Assembly (NCBI GenBank): GCA_023375785.1 | Contig: SZWC01000567.1 | Location: 58,990-122,989, forward strand | Direction: 5' to 3' | DNA length: 64,000 bases | Source: Penium margaritaceum | Lineage: Eukaryota; Streptophyta; Zygnematophyceae; Desmidiales; Peniaceae | Shown here: piece after piece, positions 45,819-60,900 of the stretch | How positions within the stretch are numbered: position 1 is the stretch's first letter | Layout: every line of letters starts with the position of its first letter | The notes under the pieces: generated by a model | What the model saw: only the letters and a program-made list of their open reading frames with translations | Told to the model about the DNA's origin: nothing | Database searches by the model: none | Program-made: the position numbers and the translations under genes

Positions 45819-46433
45819 TGTCAGAAGAATGCAGTGAGGGGAGATGGAAATGGCGGAAGCAAGCAGAAGCAAGGAGACATGCGGTAGCAGAATGACAGAA
45901 ACAGGAAGACGCAAGACATTTTGGGGAGTTAGTCACAGAAGCTTGAAGAGAAGTGATGTCCCAAACAGAGGTGCCAGGGAGACAGATAGCCAGTGAGAGG
46001 AAGTTGAGGTGGAGTGAGGGTGATGGTCAGATGAGTGCTGAGCGAAGGATTGGGAATGACTGAGCAGGGAGGCGTGGGCTGAGAGTGGATAGCTAGAACA
46101 TAATGAGCGATGAGCAAGCAGAGCAAATAGACAGTGATGAAGCTACGGAACCAAAGGCAAACAGGATGGAAAGACTGTTTTGGGTTAAACCGAGATGAAA
46201 TGAAACCGAGTAGAACACGGCAGAATAGAAGGAACAACGGCTTCTTTCCACTAGTCAGACACAGGCAATAGCTGTCACATTATTAGGGAATGACTTGACT
46301 TGTCGTTCCAACGGTCACATACTGGTCAATCCGTAAGTCAAGGTGGTTCGGTCTTGGACCTTGACCGTTATTGAGAAAATAGTTTTCTAACTACAGTTGT
46401 GCACTGAGTCAGGTTCTTGAGGAATTTTCAACA
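45819..46433 (-). mobile_element. Second copy of the solo LTR (likely duplicate or allele)
   Basis: Same LTR with the same flanking satellite bases as 44854-45480, placed after the single N at 45611. Differences are a gap of about 12 bp and a few substitutions. Identical flanks argue for one insertion event represented twice: two haplotypes placed in series, or a real segmental duplication. Confidence 0.8.
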
Positions 46434-49194
46434 CAACATTGACAACTCATAATACAAGTCACAAATGGTCAGATGGGGAAATAATGGTTTGGGAATANGT
46501 TTGAGAATACTAGTTATCTATCAGTAAGTACAAAGACCTTCAATAATTAGTGGCACTGTGTGGCTACCATGCACAATGACCAACCAAATAAGGCATAGGA
46601 CACTGATTATAACCAAAGATATTCATTTTACATGGTAAACTTTGACAACGCATACGAGTAAAAAGTAGTCAGAGGGAGAAACATTGGTTTAGAAATACTA
46701 CTTATCTTCTAGCAAGTACAAGGATCTTCAATTAGTAGTGGCGCAGTGTGGCTACCATGCACAATGACCAACCAAAGTAGGCACATGTCACTTGTCATGA
46801 CCAAAGTGTTTCGCCATGTGTGGTCACTGCTGAGAACTCATAACACAAGTTACAAATGGTCAGAGGTGGAAACAATGGTTTGGGAATACTAATGATTGAC
46901 TACCAAGTACAAAGACCTTCAGTAAGTAGTGGCACGCTGTGTCTACCATGCACAATGACCAACCAAACTAGGCGTGTGCCACTGACAATGACCTAAGAAT
47001 TCCACTGTGTGCGGTCAACATTGACAACTCATAACAAGAGTCACAAATGGTCAGAGGGGGAAACAATGGTTTTAAAGTACTAGTTATCGAATAGCAAGTA
47101 TAAACACCTTCAATACGTATTGGCACGTTGTGGCTACCATGAATAATGACCAACATAACTAAGCATATGTCACTTATCAGGACCAAAAGAATTTTTCTAT
47201 GTGTGGTCGACGTTGACAACTCATAACACGAGTCACACATGGTCAGAGGGGGAAACAATGGTTTTAAAGTACTAGTTATCGAATAGCAAGTATAAACACC
47301 TTCAATACGTATTGGCACGTTGTGGCTACCATGAATAATGACCAACATAACTAAGCATATGTCACTTATCAGGACCAAAAGAATTTTTCTATGTGTGGTC
47401 GACGTTGACAACTCATAACACGAGTCACACATGGTCAGAGGGGGAAACAATGATTTGGAAACCCTAGGTATGGAGCGGCAAGTACAAAGACCTTAAAAAA
47501 ATAGTGGCAAAGTGTGGCTACCATGCAAAATGACCAACCAAGGTATGCATATGTCACTGAACATGACAAAAGAGTTTCACTATGTCTGGTAAACGTTGAC
47601 AACTCATAACACGAGTCACGAATGGTAAGAGGGGAAAAAATGATTTGGGAAAACAAGTTATCAACTAGTAAGTACAAAGACCTTCAATAAGCAGTGGCAC
47701 TTTGTGGCTACCATGCACAATGAACAACCAAAGTAGGCATATGTCACTAACCATGACCAAAGAAGTTTACTGTGTGGTCAATATTGACAACTCATAACAC
47801 GAGTCACAAATGGTCAGAGGGGGAAAAAATGGTTTTGGAATACTAGGTATCTTCTAGTGAGTACAAAGACCAACAATAAGTAGTGGCACAATATGGCTAC
47901 CATGCACAACGACCAACAAAACTAGGCATATGTCACTGATCATGACCAGAGAATTCCATAATGGGTAGTCAACGTTGACAACCCACAATACGAGTCACAA
48001 GTATTCGGAGGGGGGAACAATGGTTTGGGAATACTACGTATTGGCTAGCAAGTACAATCACCTTCAGTAAGTAGTGGCACGGTGTGGCTACCATGCACAA
48101 TGACCAACCAAAGTAGGCACATGTCACTTACCACGACCAAATGTTTTCACTACGTGTGGTCAACGATCACAACGCATGACACAAGTCACAAATGGACAGA
48201 GGGGGAAACAATGATTTGGGAACACTAGGTATCGTCTAGCAAATACAAAGACCTTCAATAAGTAGTGGCACACTGTGGCTACCAAGCACAATGACCAATC
48301 GAAGTATTCATGTGTCACTGAACATGACAAAACGAATTTGACTATGTGTGGTCATTGTTGACAACCCATAACACGATTCACAAATGGTAGGAGGGAGAAA
48401 GAATGATTTAGGAAACCTAGTTATCAACTAGCAAGTACAAGGACCTTCAATAAGTAGTGGTACGGTGTGGCTACCATGCATAATGACCAACCAAATTACG
48501 CATTTGTCACTTATCAGGACCAAAAGAATTTTTCTATGTGTGGTCAACGTTGACAACTCATAACACGAGTCACACATGGTCAGAGGGGGAAAAAGTGGTT
48601 TGAGAATACTAGGTATCAAATAGCAAGTGCAAAGAAATCCAATAAGTAGTTGCACGATGTGGCTACCATGCACAATGACCAACCAAATAAGGCATTAGGG
48701 ACTGATCATGACCAACATTGGCCACACATAGTTGTCAATGGTGACAACTCATAACACGAGTTACAAATGGTCAGAGGTGGAAAAAATAGTTTGAGAATAC
48801 TAGTTATCTATCAGTAAGTACAAAGACCTTCAATAATTAGTGGCACTGTGTGGCTACCATGCACAATGACCAACCAAATAAGGCATAGGACACTGATTAT
48901 AACCAAAGATATTCATTTTACATGGTAAACTTTGACAACGCATACGAGTAAAAAGTAGTCAGAGGGAGAAACATTGGTTTAGAAATACTACTTATCTTCT
49001 AGCAAGTACAAGGATCTTCAATTAGTAGTGGCGCAGTGTGGCTACCATGCACAATGACCAACCAAAGTAGGCACATGTCACTTGTCATGACCAAAGTGTT
49101 TCGCCATGTGTGGTCACTGCTGAGAACTCATAACACAAGTTACAAATGGTCAGAGGTGGAAACAATGGTTTGGGAATACTAATGATTGACTACC

Positions 49195-51015
49195 AAGTAC
49201 AAAGACCTTCAGTAAGTCGTGGCACGCTGTGTCTACCATGCACGATGACCAACCAAACTAGGCGTGTGCCACTGACAATGACCTAAGAATTCCACTGTGT
49301 GCGGTCAACATTGACAACTCGTACTACGAGTCACAAATGGTAAGATCAGAAAACAATTATTTAGGAATACTAATTATCAAATAGCAAGTGAAAAGACCTT
49401 CAATACGTAGTGGCACGGTGTAGCTACCATGCACAATGACCGACCAAAATTAGGCATATGTTACTGACTATGACCAAAGAATTTCACTACAGGTGATTAA
49501 CGTTGACAACTCTCAATGCGAGTCACAAATGGTCTCAGGAGGAAAAAGGCTTTGGAAGTAGTTTTAATCGACTAGCAAGTACAAAGACCTTCAGTAAGTC
49601 GTGGCACGCTGTGTCTACCATGCACGATGACCAACCAAACTAGGCGTGTGCCACTGACAATGACCTAAGAATTCCACTGTGTGCGGTCAACATTGACAAC
49701 TCGTACTACGAGTCACAAATGGTAAGATCAGAAAACAATTATTTAGGAATACTAATTATCAAATAGCAAGTGAAAAGACCTTCAATACGTAGTGGCACGG
49801 TGTAGCTACCATGCACAATGACCGACCAAAATTAGGCATATGTTACTGACTATGACCAAAGAATTTCACTACAGGTGATTAACGTTGACAACTCTCAATG
49901 CGAGTCACAAATGGTCTCAGGAGGAAAAAGGCTTTGGAAGTAGTTTTAATCGACTAGCAAGTACAAAGACCTTCAGTAAGTCGTGGCACGCTGTGTCTAC
50001 CATGCACGATGACCAACCAAACTAGGCGTGTGCCACTGACAATGACCTAAGAATTCCACTGTGTGCGGTCAACATTGACAACTCGTACTACGAGTCACAA
50101 ATGGTAAGATCAGAAAACAATTATTTAGGAATACTAATTATCAAATAGCAAGTGAAAAGACCTTCAATACGTAGTGGCACGGTGTAGCTACCATGCACAA
50201 TGACCGACCAAAATTAGGCATATGTTACTGACTATGACCAAAGAATTTCACTACAGGTGATTAACGTTGACAACTCTCAATGCGAGTCACAAATGGTCTC
50301 AGGAGGAAAAAGGCTTTGGAAGTAGTTTTAATCGACTAGCAAGTACAAAGACCTTCAGTAAGTCGTGGCACGCTGTGTCTACCATGCACGATGACCAACC
50401 AAACTAGGCGTGTGCCACTGACAATGACCTAAGAATTCCACTGTGTGCGGTCAACATTGACAACTCGTACTACGAGTCACAAATGGTAAGATCAGAAAAC
50501 AATTATTTAGGAATACTAATTATCAAATAGCAAGTGAAAAGACCTTCAATACGTAGTGGCACGGTGTAGCTACCATGCACAATGACCGACCAAAATTAGG
50601 CATATGTTACTGACTATGACCAAAGAATTTCACTACAGGTGATTAACGTTGACAACTCTCAATGCGAGTCACAAATGGTCTCAGGAGGAAAAAGGCTTTG
50701 GAAGTAGTTTTAATCGACTAGCAAGTACAAAGACCTTCAGTAAGTCGTGGCACGCTGTGTCTACCATGCACGATGACCAACCAAACTAGGCGTGTGCCAC
50801 TGACAATGACCTAAGAATTCCACTGTGTGCGGTCAACATTGACAACTCGTACTACGAGTCACAAATGGTAAGATCAGAAAACAATTATTTAGGAATACTA
50901 ATTATCAAATAGCAAGTGAAAAGACCTTCAATACGTAGTGGCACGGTGTAGCTACCATGCACAATGACCGACCAAAATTAGGCATATGTTACTGACTATG
51001 ACCAAAGAATTTCAC
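49195..51015 (+). repeat. 382-bp dimeric higher-order repeat, about 4.7 copies
   Basis: The landmark CTTCAGTAAGTCGTGG recurs at 49207, 49589, 49971, 50353 and 50735, exactly 382 bp apart. Each period holds two distinct 191-bp units. Copies appear identical by eye, against clear divergence between the two units inside a period, which is the mark of recent higher-order amplification. Confidence 0.93.
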
Positions 51016-53650
51016 TACGTGTGGTCAGCGTTGACATCGCATTTTACATGTCACAAATAGATCACAGGGGCAAACAATGGCTTAAAAATACTAGTTATTG
51101 ACTAGTGAGTACAAAGACCTTCAATATGATGAAGTACAGTGTGGCTACCATGCACAATGACCAACCAAGGTAGGCATATGTCAAAGACCATGACCACATA
51201 GTATCACTATGGGGGGCCAACGGTCACAACTGATAACAGGAGTCACAAATGGTCAGAGGGGGACACAATGGTTTGGGAATACGAGTTATCAACCAGTAAG
51301 TACAAAGAACTTCAATAAGTAGTGGCACGGTGTGGCCACCATGCACAAAAACCAACCAAGGCAGGCGTATGTTACTGACCATGACCAAATAATTCCAGTA
51401 TGTGCAGTCAATGTTGACAACTCATAACACGAGTCACAAATGGTCAGAAGGGGAAACAATGGTTTGGAAATACTAGTTATCAACTAGTAACTACAAAGCC
51501 CTTCAATAAGTAGTGGCATGGTGGGACTACCATGCACAATGACCAACCAAAGTAGGCATATGCCACTAACCATAACCAAAGAATTATACTATGATGGGTC
51601 AACATTGACAACTCAAAATACGGGTCACAAATGGTCGGAGGGGGAAACAATGATTTGGGAACACTAGTTCTCAACTAGCTAGTACAAAGACCTTCACGTG
51701 GTAGTTGCAAGGTCTGGCTACCATGCAGAATGACCAACCAAAGTAGGCATATGTCCAGGACCATGACCTTAGAATGTCACCATCCGTGGTCAACGTTGAG
51801 AACCCATAAAACGAGTCACAAACGGTTTGAGAGGGGAACCATGGTTTGGGAATACTAGTTATCAACTAGCAAGTACAAAGGTCTTCAGCAAGTAGTGGCA
51901 CGCGGTGGCTACCATCCACGACGACCAACTAAAGTAGGCATATGTCACTTATTTTGACCNGAACTCATAACACAAGTTACAAATGGTCAGAGGTGGAAAC
52001 AATGGTTTGGGAATACTAATGATTGACTACCAAGTACAAAGACCTTCAGTAAGTAGTGGCACGCTGTGTCTACCATGCACAATGACCAACCAAACTAGGC
52101 GTGTGCCACTGACAATGACCTAAGAATTCCACTGTGTGCGGTCAACATTGACAACTCATAACAAGAGTCACAAATGGTCAGAGGGGAAAACAATGGTTTG
52201 AAAACACTAGGTATCGTTTAGCAAGCACAAAACCTTCAATACATTGTGGCACAGGGTGGCTACCGTGCATAATGACCAGCCAGAATATGCATATGTCACT
52301 GACCATGACCAAAGCATTTCACTATGGGTGGCCAATGTTGACAACTCGTAAAACCAGTCACAAATGGTAAGATCAGAAAACAATTATNAGGTCTGGCTAC
52401 CATGCAGAATGACCAACCAAAGTAGGCATATGTCCAGGACCATGACCTTAGAATGTCACCATCCGTGGTCAACGTTGAGAACCCATAAAACGAGTCACAA
52501 ACGGTTTGAGAGGGGAACCATGGTTTGGGAATACTAGTTATCAACTAGCAAGTACAAAGGTCTTCAGCAAGTAGTGGCACGCGGTGGCTACCATCCACGA
52601 CGACCAACTAAAGTAGGCATATGTCACTTATTTTGACCAAAGAATGTCACTGTCTGTGGTCAACGTTGACAACTCATAATAGGAGTCACAAATGGTCAGA
52701 GGGGAAAACAATGGTTTGAAAACACTAGGTATCGTTTAGCAAGCACAAAACCTTCAATACATTGTGGCACAGGGTGGCTACCGTGCATAATGACCAGCCA
52801 GAATATGCATATGTCACTGACCATGACCAAAGCATTTCACTATGGGTGGCCAATGTTGACAACTCGTAAAACCAGGCACAAATGGTAAGATCAGAAAACA
52901 ATTATTTAGGAATACTAATTATCAAATAGCAAGTGAAAAGACCTTCAATACGTAGTGGCACGGTGTAGCTACCATGCACAATGACCAACCAATGTGGGCA
53001 TATGTAACTGACCATGACCAAACAATTCCACTATGTATGGTAAACGTGCATAACCCATAACACGAGTCACAAATGGTCAGAGGGAGAAACAATGGCTTGG
53101 AAATAGTAGTTATCAACTAGCAAGTACAAAGAACTTTCTTTACGTAGTGGCACGGTTTGGCTACCATGCACAATGACCATCCAAAGTAGGCATATGTCTC
53201 TGACCATGATAAAATAATTTCAATATGATGGGTCAACGTTCACAACTCATGATACTAGTCAAAAATGGTCAGAGGGGGAAACAAGGGTTTGGCAACACTA
53301 GTTGTCAACTAGAAATTACAACGACCTTCAATAAGTAGTTGCATGGTGTGGCTACCATGCACAATGACCAACCAAAGTAGCCATATGTCACTTACCATGA
53401 CCAAAGAGTTCCATTGTGTGTGGTCAATGTTAGCAACTCATAATACAAGTCACGAATGTTTGGAGGGAGAAACAATGGTTTGGAAAAACTAGTTATTGAA
53501 TACAAAGTACAAAAACCTTTGAGAAGTAGTGGCACGGTGTTTCTACCATGCACAATGACCAACCAATGTGGGCATATGTAACTGACCATGACCAAACAAT
53601 TCCACTATGTATGGTAAACGTGCATAACCCATAACACGAGTCACAAATGG

Positions 53651-54990
53651 TCAGAAGGGGAAACAATGGTTTGGGAAAACTAGTTATTAACTGGCAAGTA
53701 CAAAGACCTTCAATAAGTAGTGGTACGGTGTGGCTACCACACACAACGACCAACCAAAGTAGGCGTATGTCACTGACCATGACCATAGAATTCTATTGTG
53801 TGTGGTCAACATTGACAACTCGTACTACGAGTCACAAATGGTCAGAGGGGGTAACAATGGTTTGGAACACTAGGTGTTAACTAGCAAGTACGAAGATATT
53901 CAACAAGTAATGGCATGGTGTGGCTACTATGCACATTGACCAACCAAAGTAGGCAAATGTCACTGACTATGACTAAAGAATTTCACTGTGATGGGTCAAC
54001 GATGACAGCTCATAACACGAGTCACAAATGGTCAGAAGGGGAAACAATGGTTTGGGAAAACTAGTTATTAACTGGCAAGTACAAAGACCTTCAATAAGTA
54101 GTGGTACGGTGTGGCTACCACACACAACGACCAACCAAAGTAGGCGTATGTCACTGACCATGACCATAGAATTCTATTGTGTGTGGTCAACATTGACAAC
54201 TCGTACTACGAGTCACAAATGGTCAGAGGGGGTAACAATGGTTTGGAACACTAGGTGTTAACTAGCAAGTACGAAGATATTCAACAAGTAATGGCATGGT
54301 GTGGCTACTATGCACATTGACCAACCAAAGTAGGCAAATGTCACTGACTATGACTAAAGAATTTCACTGTGATGGGTCAACGATGACAGCTCATAACACG
54401 AGTCACAAATGGTCAGAAGGGGAAACAATGGTTTGGGAAAACTAGTTATTAACTGGCAAGTACAAAGACCTTCAATAAGTAGTGGTACGGTGTGGCTACC
54501 ACACACAACGACCAACCAAAGTAGGCGTATGTCACTGACCATGACCATAGAATTCTATTGTGTGTGGTCAACATTGACAACTCGTACTACGAGTCACAAA
54601 TGGTCAGAGGGGGTAACAATGGTTTGGAACACTAGGTGTTAACTAGCAAGTACGAAGATATTCAACAAGTAATGGCATGGTGTGGCTACTATGCACATTG
54701 ACCAACCAAAGTAGGCAAATGTCACTGACTATGACTAAAGAATTTCACTGTGATGGGTCAACGATGACAGCTCATAACACGAGTCACAAATGGTCAGAAG
54801 GGGAAACAATGGTTTGGGAAAACTAGTTATTAACTGGCAAGTACAAAGACCTTCAATAAGTAGTGGTACGGTGTGGCTACCACACACAACGACCAACCAA
54901 AGTAGGCGTATGTCACTGACCATGACCATAGAATTCTATTGTGTGTGGTCAACATTGACAACTCGTACTACGAGTCACAAATGGTCAGAG
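53651..54990 (+). repeat. 381-bp dimeric higher-order repeat, about 3.5 copies
   Basis: The landmark TCAGAAGGGGAAACAATGG recurs at 53651, 54032, 54413 and 54794, exactly 381 bp apart, with no differences seen. It uses a different pair of units from the 382-bp array. Because 381 is a multiple of three, the same short ORFs recur identically in each copy; they are artefacts of the repeat. Confidence 0.93.
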
Positions 54991-57900
54991 GGAGAAACAA
55001 TGGCTTGGAAATAGTAGTTATCAACTAGCAAGTACAAAGGTCTTCAGCGAGTAGTGGCACGCGGTGGCTACCATCCACGACGACCAGCTAAAGTAGGCAT
55101 ATGTCACTTATTTTGACCAAAGAATGTCACTGTCTGTGGTCAACGTTGACAACTCATAATAGGAGTCACAAATGGTCAAAAGGAGAAAAAATGGTTTGGA
55201 ATACTAGTATAAACTAGCAAGTGAAAAGGCCTTTTCAATAAGCAATGGTACGGTGTGGCTACCATGCACCATGACCAAGCAGAGTAGGCATATATCACTG
55301 ACCATGACCAAAGAGTTCCACTATGTGTGGCCAACGTTGACAACTCATAACACAAGTCACAAATGGTAAGATGGAAGAAAAATGGTTTGAAAACACTAGG
55401 TATTATATAGCATGTACAAAGACCTTCAATAAGTAGTAGCACGGTATGGCTACAAAAAAAGGCATATGCCACATATCATGACCAAAACAATTTCACTGTT
55501 TGTGGTCAATGTTGAAAACTCATAACACGAGTTGCAAATGGTCAGAGGGAGAAAAATGGCTTGAAAATACTTGTTCTCAACTAGCAAGTACAAAGATCTT
55601 CAATAAGTAGTGGCACAATGTGGCTACCATGCACAATGACCAACCAAAGTAGCCATATGTCACTTACCATGACCAAAGAGTTCCATTGTGTGTGGTCAAT
55701 GTTAGCAACTCATAATACAAGTCACGAATGTTTGGAGGGAGAAACAATGGTTTGGAAAAACTAGTTATTGAATACAAAGTACAAAAACCTTTGAGAAGTA
55801 GTGGCACGGTGTTTCTACCATGCACAATGACCAACCAAAGGAGGCATATGTCGCTGATCATGACCAAAGAATTTCACTACGTGTGGTCAGCGTTGACATC
55901 GCATTTTACATGTCACAAATGGATCACAGGGGCAAACAATGGCTTAAAAATACTAGTTATTGACTAGTGAGTACAAAGACCTTCAATATGATGAAGTACA
56001 GTGTGGCTACCATGCACAATGACCAACCAAGGTAGGCATATGTCAAAGACCATGACCACATAGTATCACTATGGGGGGNCAATAAGTAGTAGCACGGTAT
56101 GGCTACAAAAAAAGGCATATGCCACATATCATGACCAAAACAATTTCACTGTTTGTGGTCAATGTTGAAAACTCATAACACGAGTTGCAAATGGTCAGAG
56201 GGAGAAAAATGGCTTGAAAATACTTGTTCTCAACTAGCAAGTACAAAGATCTTCAATAAGTAGTGGCACAATGTGGCTACCATGCACAATGACCAACCAA
56301 AGTAGGCATGTGTCACTAATCAAGACCAAAGAATTTTACTATGAGTGGTCAACGTTGACAATCCATCATACTAGTCACAAATGTTAAGAGGGGGAAACAA
56401 TGGTTTAGGCATACTAGTTGACAACTAGAAAGTACAAATACCTTCAGTTAGTAGTAGTACGGTGTGGCTACCATGCACAATAACCTACAAAAGTAGGCAT
56501 TTGTCACTGACCATGATAAAAGAATTTCACTATGATTGGTCAACATTGACAACTCATAATACGATTCGCAAATGGCCAGAGGAGGAAAACATGGGTTGGG
56601 AACACCAGAAAGTACAAAGACCTTCAATAAGCAGTGGCATGGTGTGGCTACCATGCACAATGACCTACCAAAGTATGCATATGTCACTGATCATGATCAA
56701 AGAAAACCACGATGATGGGTCAACATTCACAACTCATAATACAAGTCAGAAATGGTCAGAGGGGGAAACAATGGTTTGGGAATACTACTCATCAACTAGC
56801 AAGTACAAAGCACTTCAATAAGTAGTGGCATACCGTGGCTACCATGCACAATGACCAACCAAATTAAGCATATGCCACTGACCATGAGCAAAGAATTCAA
56901 CTATGTGTGGCCAATGTTGACAACTCATAACACGAGTCACAGATGGTCAGAGGGGGAAACAATGGTTTTGAAATAATAGGTATCAATTAGCACTTATAAA
57001 GATCTTCAACACATTGTGGCGCGGTGTGGCTACCATGCACAATGACCAGCCCAAGTAGGCATATGCCACTGAATATGACCAAAGAATTTAACTGTGATGG
57101 GTCAACGTTGACAACTCATAACACAAGTCACAAGTGTTCAGAGGGGAAAAAATGGTTTGGGAATACAAGTTATCAACTAATAAGTACAAAGAAGTTTAAT
57201 TAATTGTGGCACGGTGTGGCTACCATGCATAATGACCAACCAAAGTATGCATATGTCACTGATTATGACCAAAGAATTCCACTATGATGGGTCAACATTT
57301 ACAATTCCTAAAACAATTCACAAATGGTCAGAGGGGTCAACAATATTTTGGGAACAATAGTTATCAACTAGCAAGTACAACGCCCTTTAATAAGTAGTGG
57401 CACTGTGTGACTACCATGCACACTTACCAACCTAATTAGGCATACATCACTGACCATGACCAAAGACATTCACTATGTGTGGCGAATGTTGACAACACAT
57501 AACACGAGTCACAAATGGTCAGAGGGGGTAACAATGGTTTGGAACACTAGGTGTTAACTAGCAAGTACGAAGATATTCAACAAGTAATGGCATGGTGTGG
57601 CTACTATGCACATTGACCAACCAAAGTAGGCAAATGTCACTGACTATGACTAAAGAATTTCACTGTGATGGGTCAACGATGACAGCTCATAACACAAGTC
57701 ACAAATATTCAGAGGGGAAGTAATGGTTTGGGAGAACTAGTTATCAACTAGCAAGTACAAAGACTTTGAATAAGTAGAGGCACAGTATGGCTACCATGCA
57801 CAATGACCAACCAAAGTATGCATACATCACTGATCATGAACAAAGAATTCCATTATGATGGGTCAACATTCACAACTCATAATATAAGTCACAAATGGTT

Positions 57901-60900
57901 AGAGGGGAAAAGAATGAATTGAAAAAACTAGGCATCAACTAGCAAGTGAAAAGACCTTTGTTAAGTAGTGGCACTCTGTGGCTACCATGCACAATGACCA
58001 ACCAAATTAGGCACATTTCACTGACCATGACCAAAGACTTTCACTATGTGTAGCCAATGTTGACAAGTCATAACGTGAATCACAAATGTTTAGAGGGGGA
58101 AAAATGGTTTGGAAACACTAGGTATCAACTAGAAAGCACAAAGATCTTCAATAAGTAGTGGAACTGTGTTGCTACCATGCACAATGAACAACCAAAGTAG
58201 GCATATGTTACTGACTATGACCAAAGAATCTCACCCTGATGGGTCAACTTTGACAACTCATAGCACGAGCCAGAAATGGTCAGAGGGGAAACAATGGTTT
58301 GGGAACATTTGCTCTCAACTAGCAAGTGCACAGATCTCCAGTAATTTGTGGCACGGTGTGGCTAACATGCACAATGACCAACCAAAGTAGGCATATGACA
58401 CTTCTGATGACCAAACGAATGTCACTGTGTGTGGTCAACGTTGACAACTCATGACACGAGTCACAAATGGTCAGACAGGGAAGAATGGTTTGGGAATACT
58501 ATTTATCAACTTTAAGTACAAATACCTTCAATAAGTAATGGCACGGTGTGGAGACCATGCATAATGACCAACCAAAATAGTTATATGTCACTGACCATGA
58601 CCAAAAGAAATTCAGTATGTGTGGTCAATGTTGACAACTCATAACATGAACAAAAAATGGTCAGAAGGGGAAACAATGGTTTGGGAAAACTAGTTATTAA
58701 CTGGCAAGTACAAAGACCTTCAATAAGCAGTGGTACGGTGTGGCTACCACACACAACGACCAACCAAAGTAGGCGTATGTCACTGACCATGACCATAGAA
58801 TTCTATTGTGTGTGGTCAACATTGACAACTCGTACTACGAGTCACAAATGGTCAGAGGGGGGAAACAATGGTTTGGAAGTACTAGGTATCGACAAGCAAG
58901 TACAATGATCTTCAATAAGTAGTGGCACACTGTTGCTACCATACACAATGACCAACCAATGTAGGCATATATCACTGACCATGACCAAAGAATTCCACTA
59001 TGTGTGGTCAACATGGACAACCCGTAATACGAGTCACAAATGCGCAGATAGAGGAAGAATAGTTTGCAAACTCTAGTTATTAACTAACAAGTACAATGAC
59101 CTTGAATAAGTAGTGGCACGGTGTGGCTACCATGCAGAATGACCAACCAAAGTAGGTATATGTCACTGATCATGAGAACAGGATTTCACTACAATGGGTC
59201 AACGTTCACAACTCATGGTACGAGTCAGAAATGGTCAGAGGGGGAAACAATGGTTTGGGAATACTTGTTATCAACTAGCAAGTACAAAGACCTCCAGTAC
59301 GTAGTTACATGGGGTGGCTACCATGCACAATGACCGACCAAAGTAGGAATATGCCACATACCATGACTAAAGAGTTCCACTGTGTGTGGTCAATGGTAAC
59401 AGCTCAAAACACAGCTCACAAATGGTCAGAGGGAGAAGCAATGGTTTAGGAATACGAGTTATTAACTAGCAATTACAAAGAACTTCAAAAATTAGTTGCA
59501 CGATGTAGCTACCATGCACAATGTCCAACCAAAGTAGGCATATGTCACTAATCATGAGCAAAGAATTTCACTATGTGTGGTGAATGTTGACAACTCATAA
59601 TACAAGTCACAAATGGTCGGGGGGAAACAATGGTTTGGGAATACTAGTTATCAGCTAGCAAGTACAAAGATCTTCAATAAGCAGTAGCACGGTGTGGCTA
59701 CCATGCACAATGACCAACCAAAGTAGGAATATGTCACTGACCACATCCAAATAATTGTACTATGGGTGGCCAACGTTGACAATCCATAATATGAGTAACA
59801 AATGACAAGATGAGGAAAAAATGGTTTGGGAATAAAGGTTATCAACTAGCAAGTACAAAGACCTTTAATAAGCAGTGGCACGGTGTGGCTACCATGTACA
59901 ATGACCAACCAAAGTAGGCATATGTCACTGATCATCACCAAATAATTTTTATGTGTGTGGTCAATGTTGACATATCATAATACAAGTCACAAAATGGTCA
60001 GAGGGGAATACAATGGTTTGATAATAATTGTTATTGACTAGCATGTACAAACATTTTTATTAAGTATTGGCACGGTGTGGCTACCATGCACAATGACCGA
60101 CCAAAGTAGAAATATGTCACTGACCATGACAGGAGAATTTCACTGTGGTTGGCCAACATTGACAACTCATAACACGAGTCACAAATGGCAGAGGGGTAAA
60201 AAATGGTATAAGAATACTAGTTATCAACTAGCAAGTACAAAGAACTTCATTAAGTAGCGGCACGGTATGGCTACAATGTGCAATGACCAACAAAAGTAGG
60301 CATATGTTACGGGCCATGACCTACGAGTGTCATAATGTGTGGTCAATATTGACAACTCATAATGCGAATGAAAGATGGTCAGAGAGAGGAAAAAATGTTG
60401 TGGAAATACTAGTTATTGAATAGAAAGTACAACCATCTTCAATAAGTAGTAGCACGGTGTGGCTACCATGCACAATGACCAACCAAAGTAGGCATATGTC
60501 ACTNTATGGCTACAATGTGCAATGACCAACAAAAGTAGGCATATGTTACGGGCCATGACCTACGAGTGTCATAATGTGTGGTCAATATTGACAACTCATA
60601 ATGCGAATGAAAGATGGTCAGAGAGAGGAAAAATGTTGTGGAAATACTAGTTATTGAATAGAAAGTACAACCATCTTCAATAAATAGTAGCACGGTGTGG
60701 CTACCATGCACAATGACCAACCAAAGTAGGCATATGTCACTAACCATGACCGTATTTCACGATGTGTGTTCAACATTGACAAATCATAATGCGTTTCACA
60801 AATGGTCATAGGGGGAAACAATGGTTTGGGAATACTAGTTATCAACTAGCAAGTACAAAGACCTTCAATAAGTGGTGACATGGTGTAGCTACCATGCACA

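Noticed and set aside
51289-51865. Repeated 64-codon minus-strand ORFs in the satellite (for example LTICDSCYELSTL)
   Set aside because: One appears per 191-bp unit because the unit has few stops in that frame; ends vary with point changes. Nothing suggests translation.
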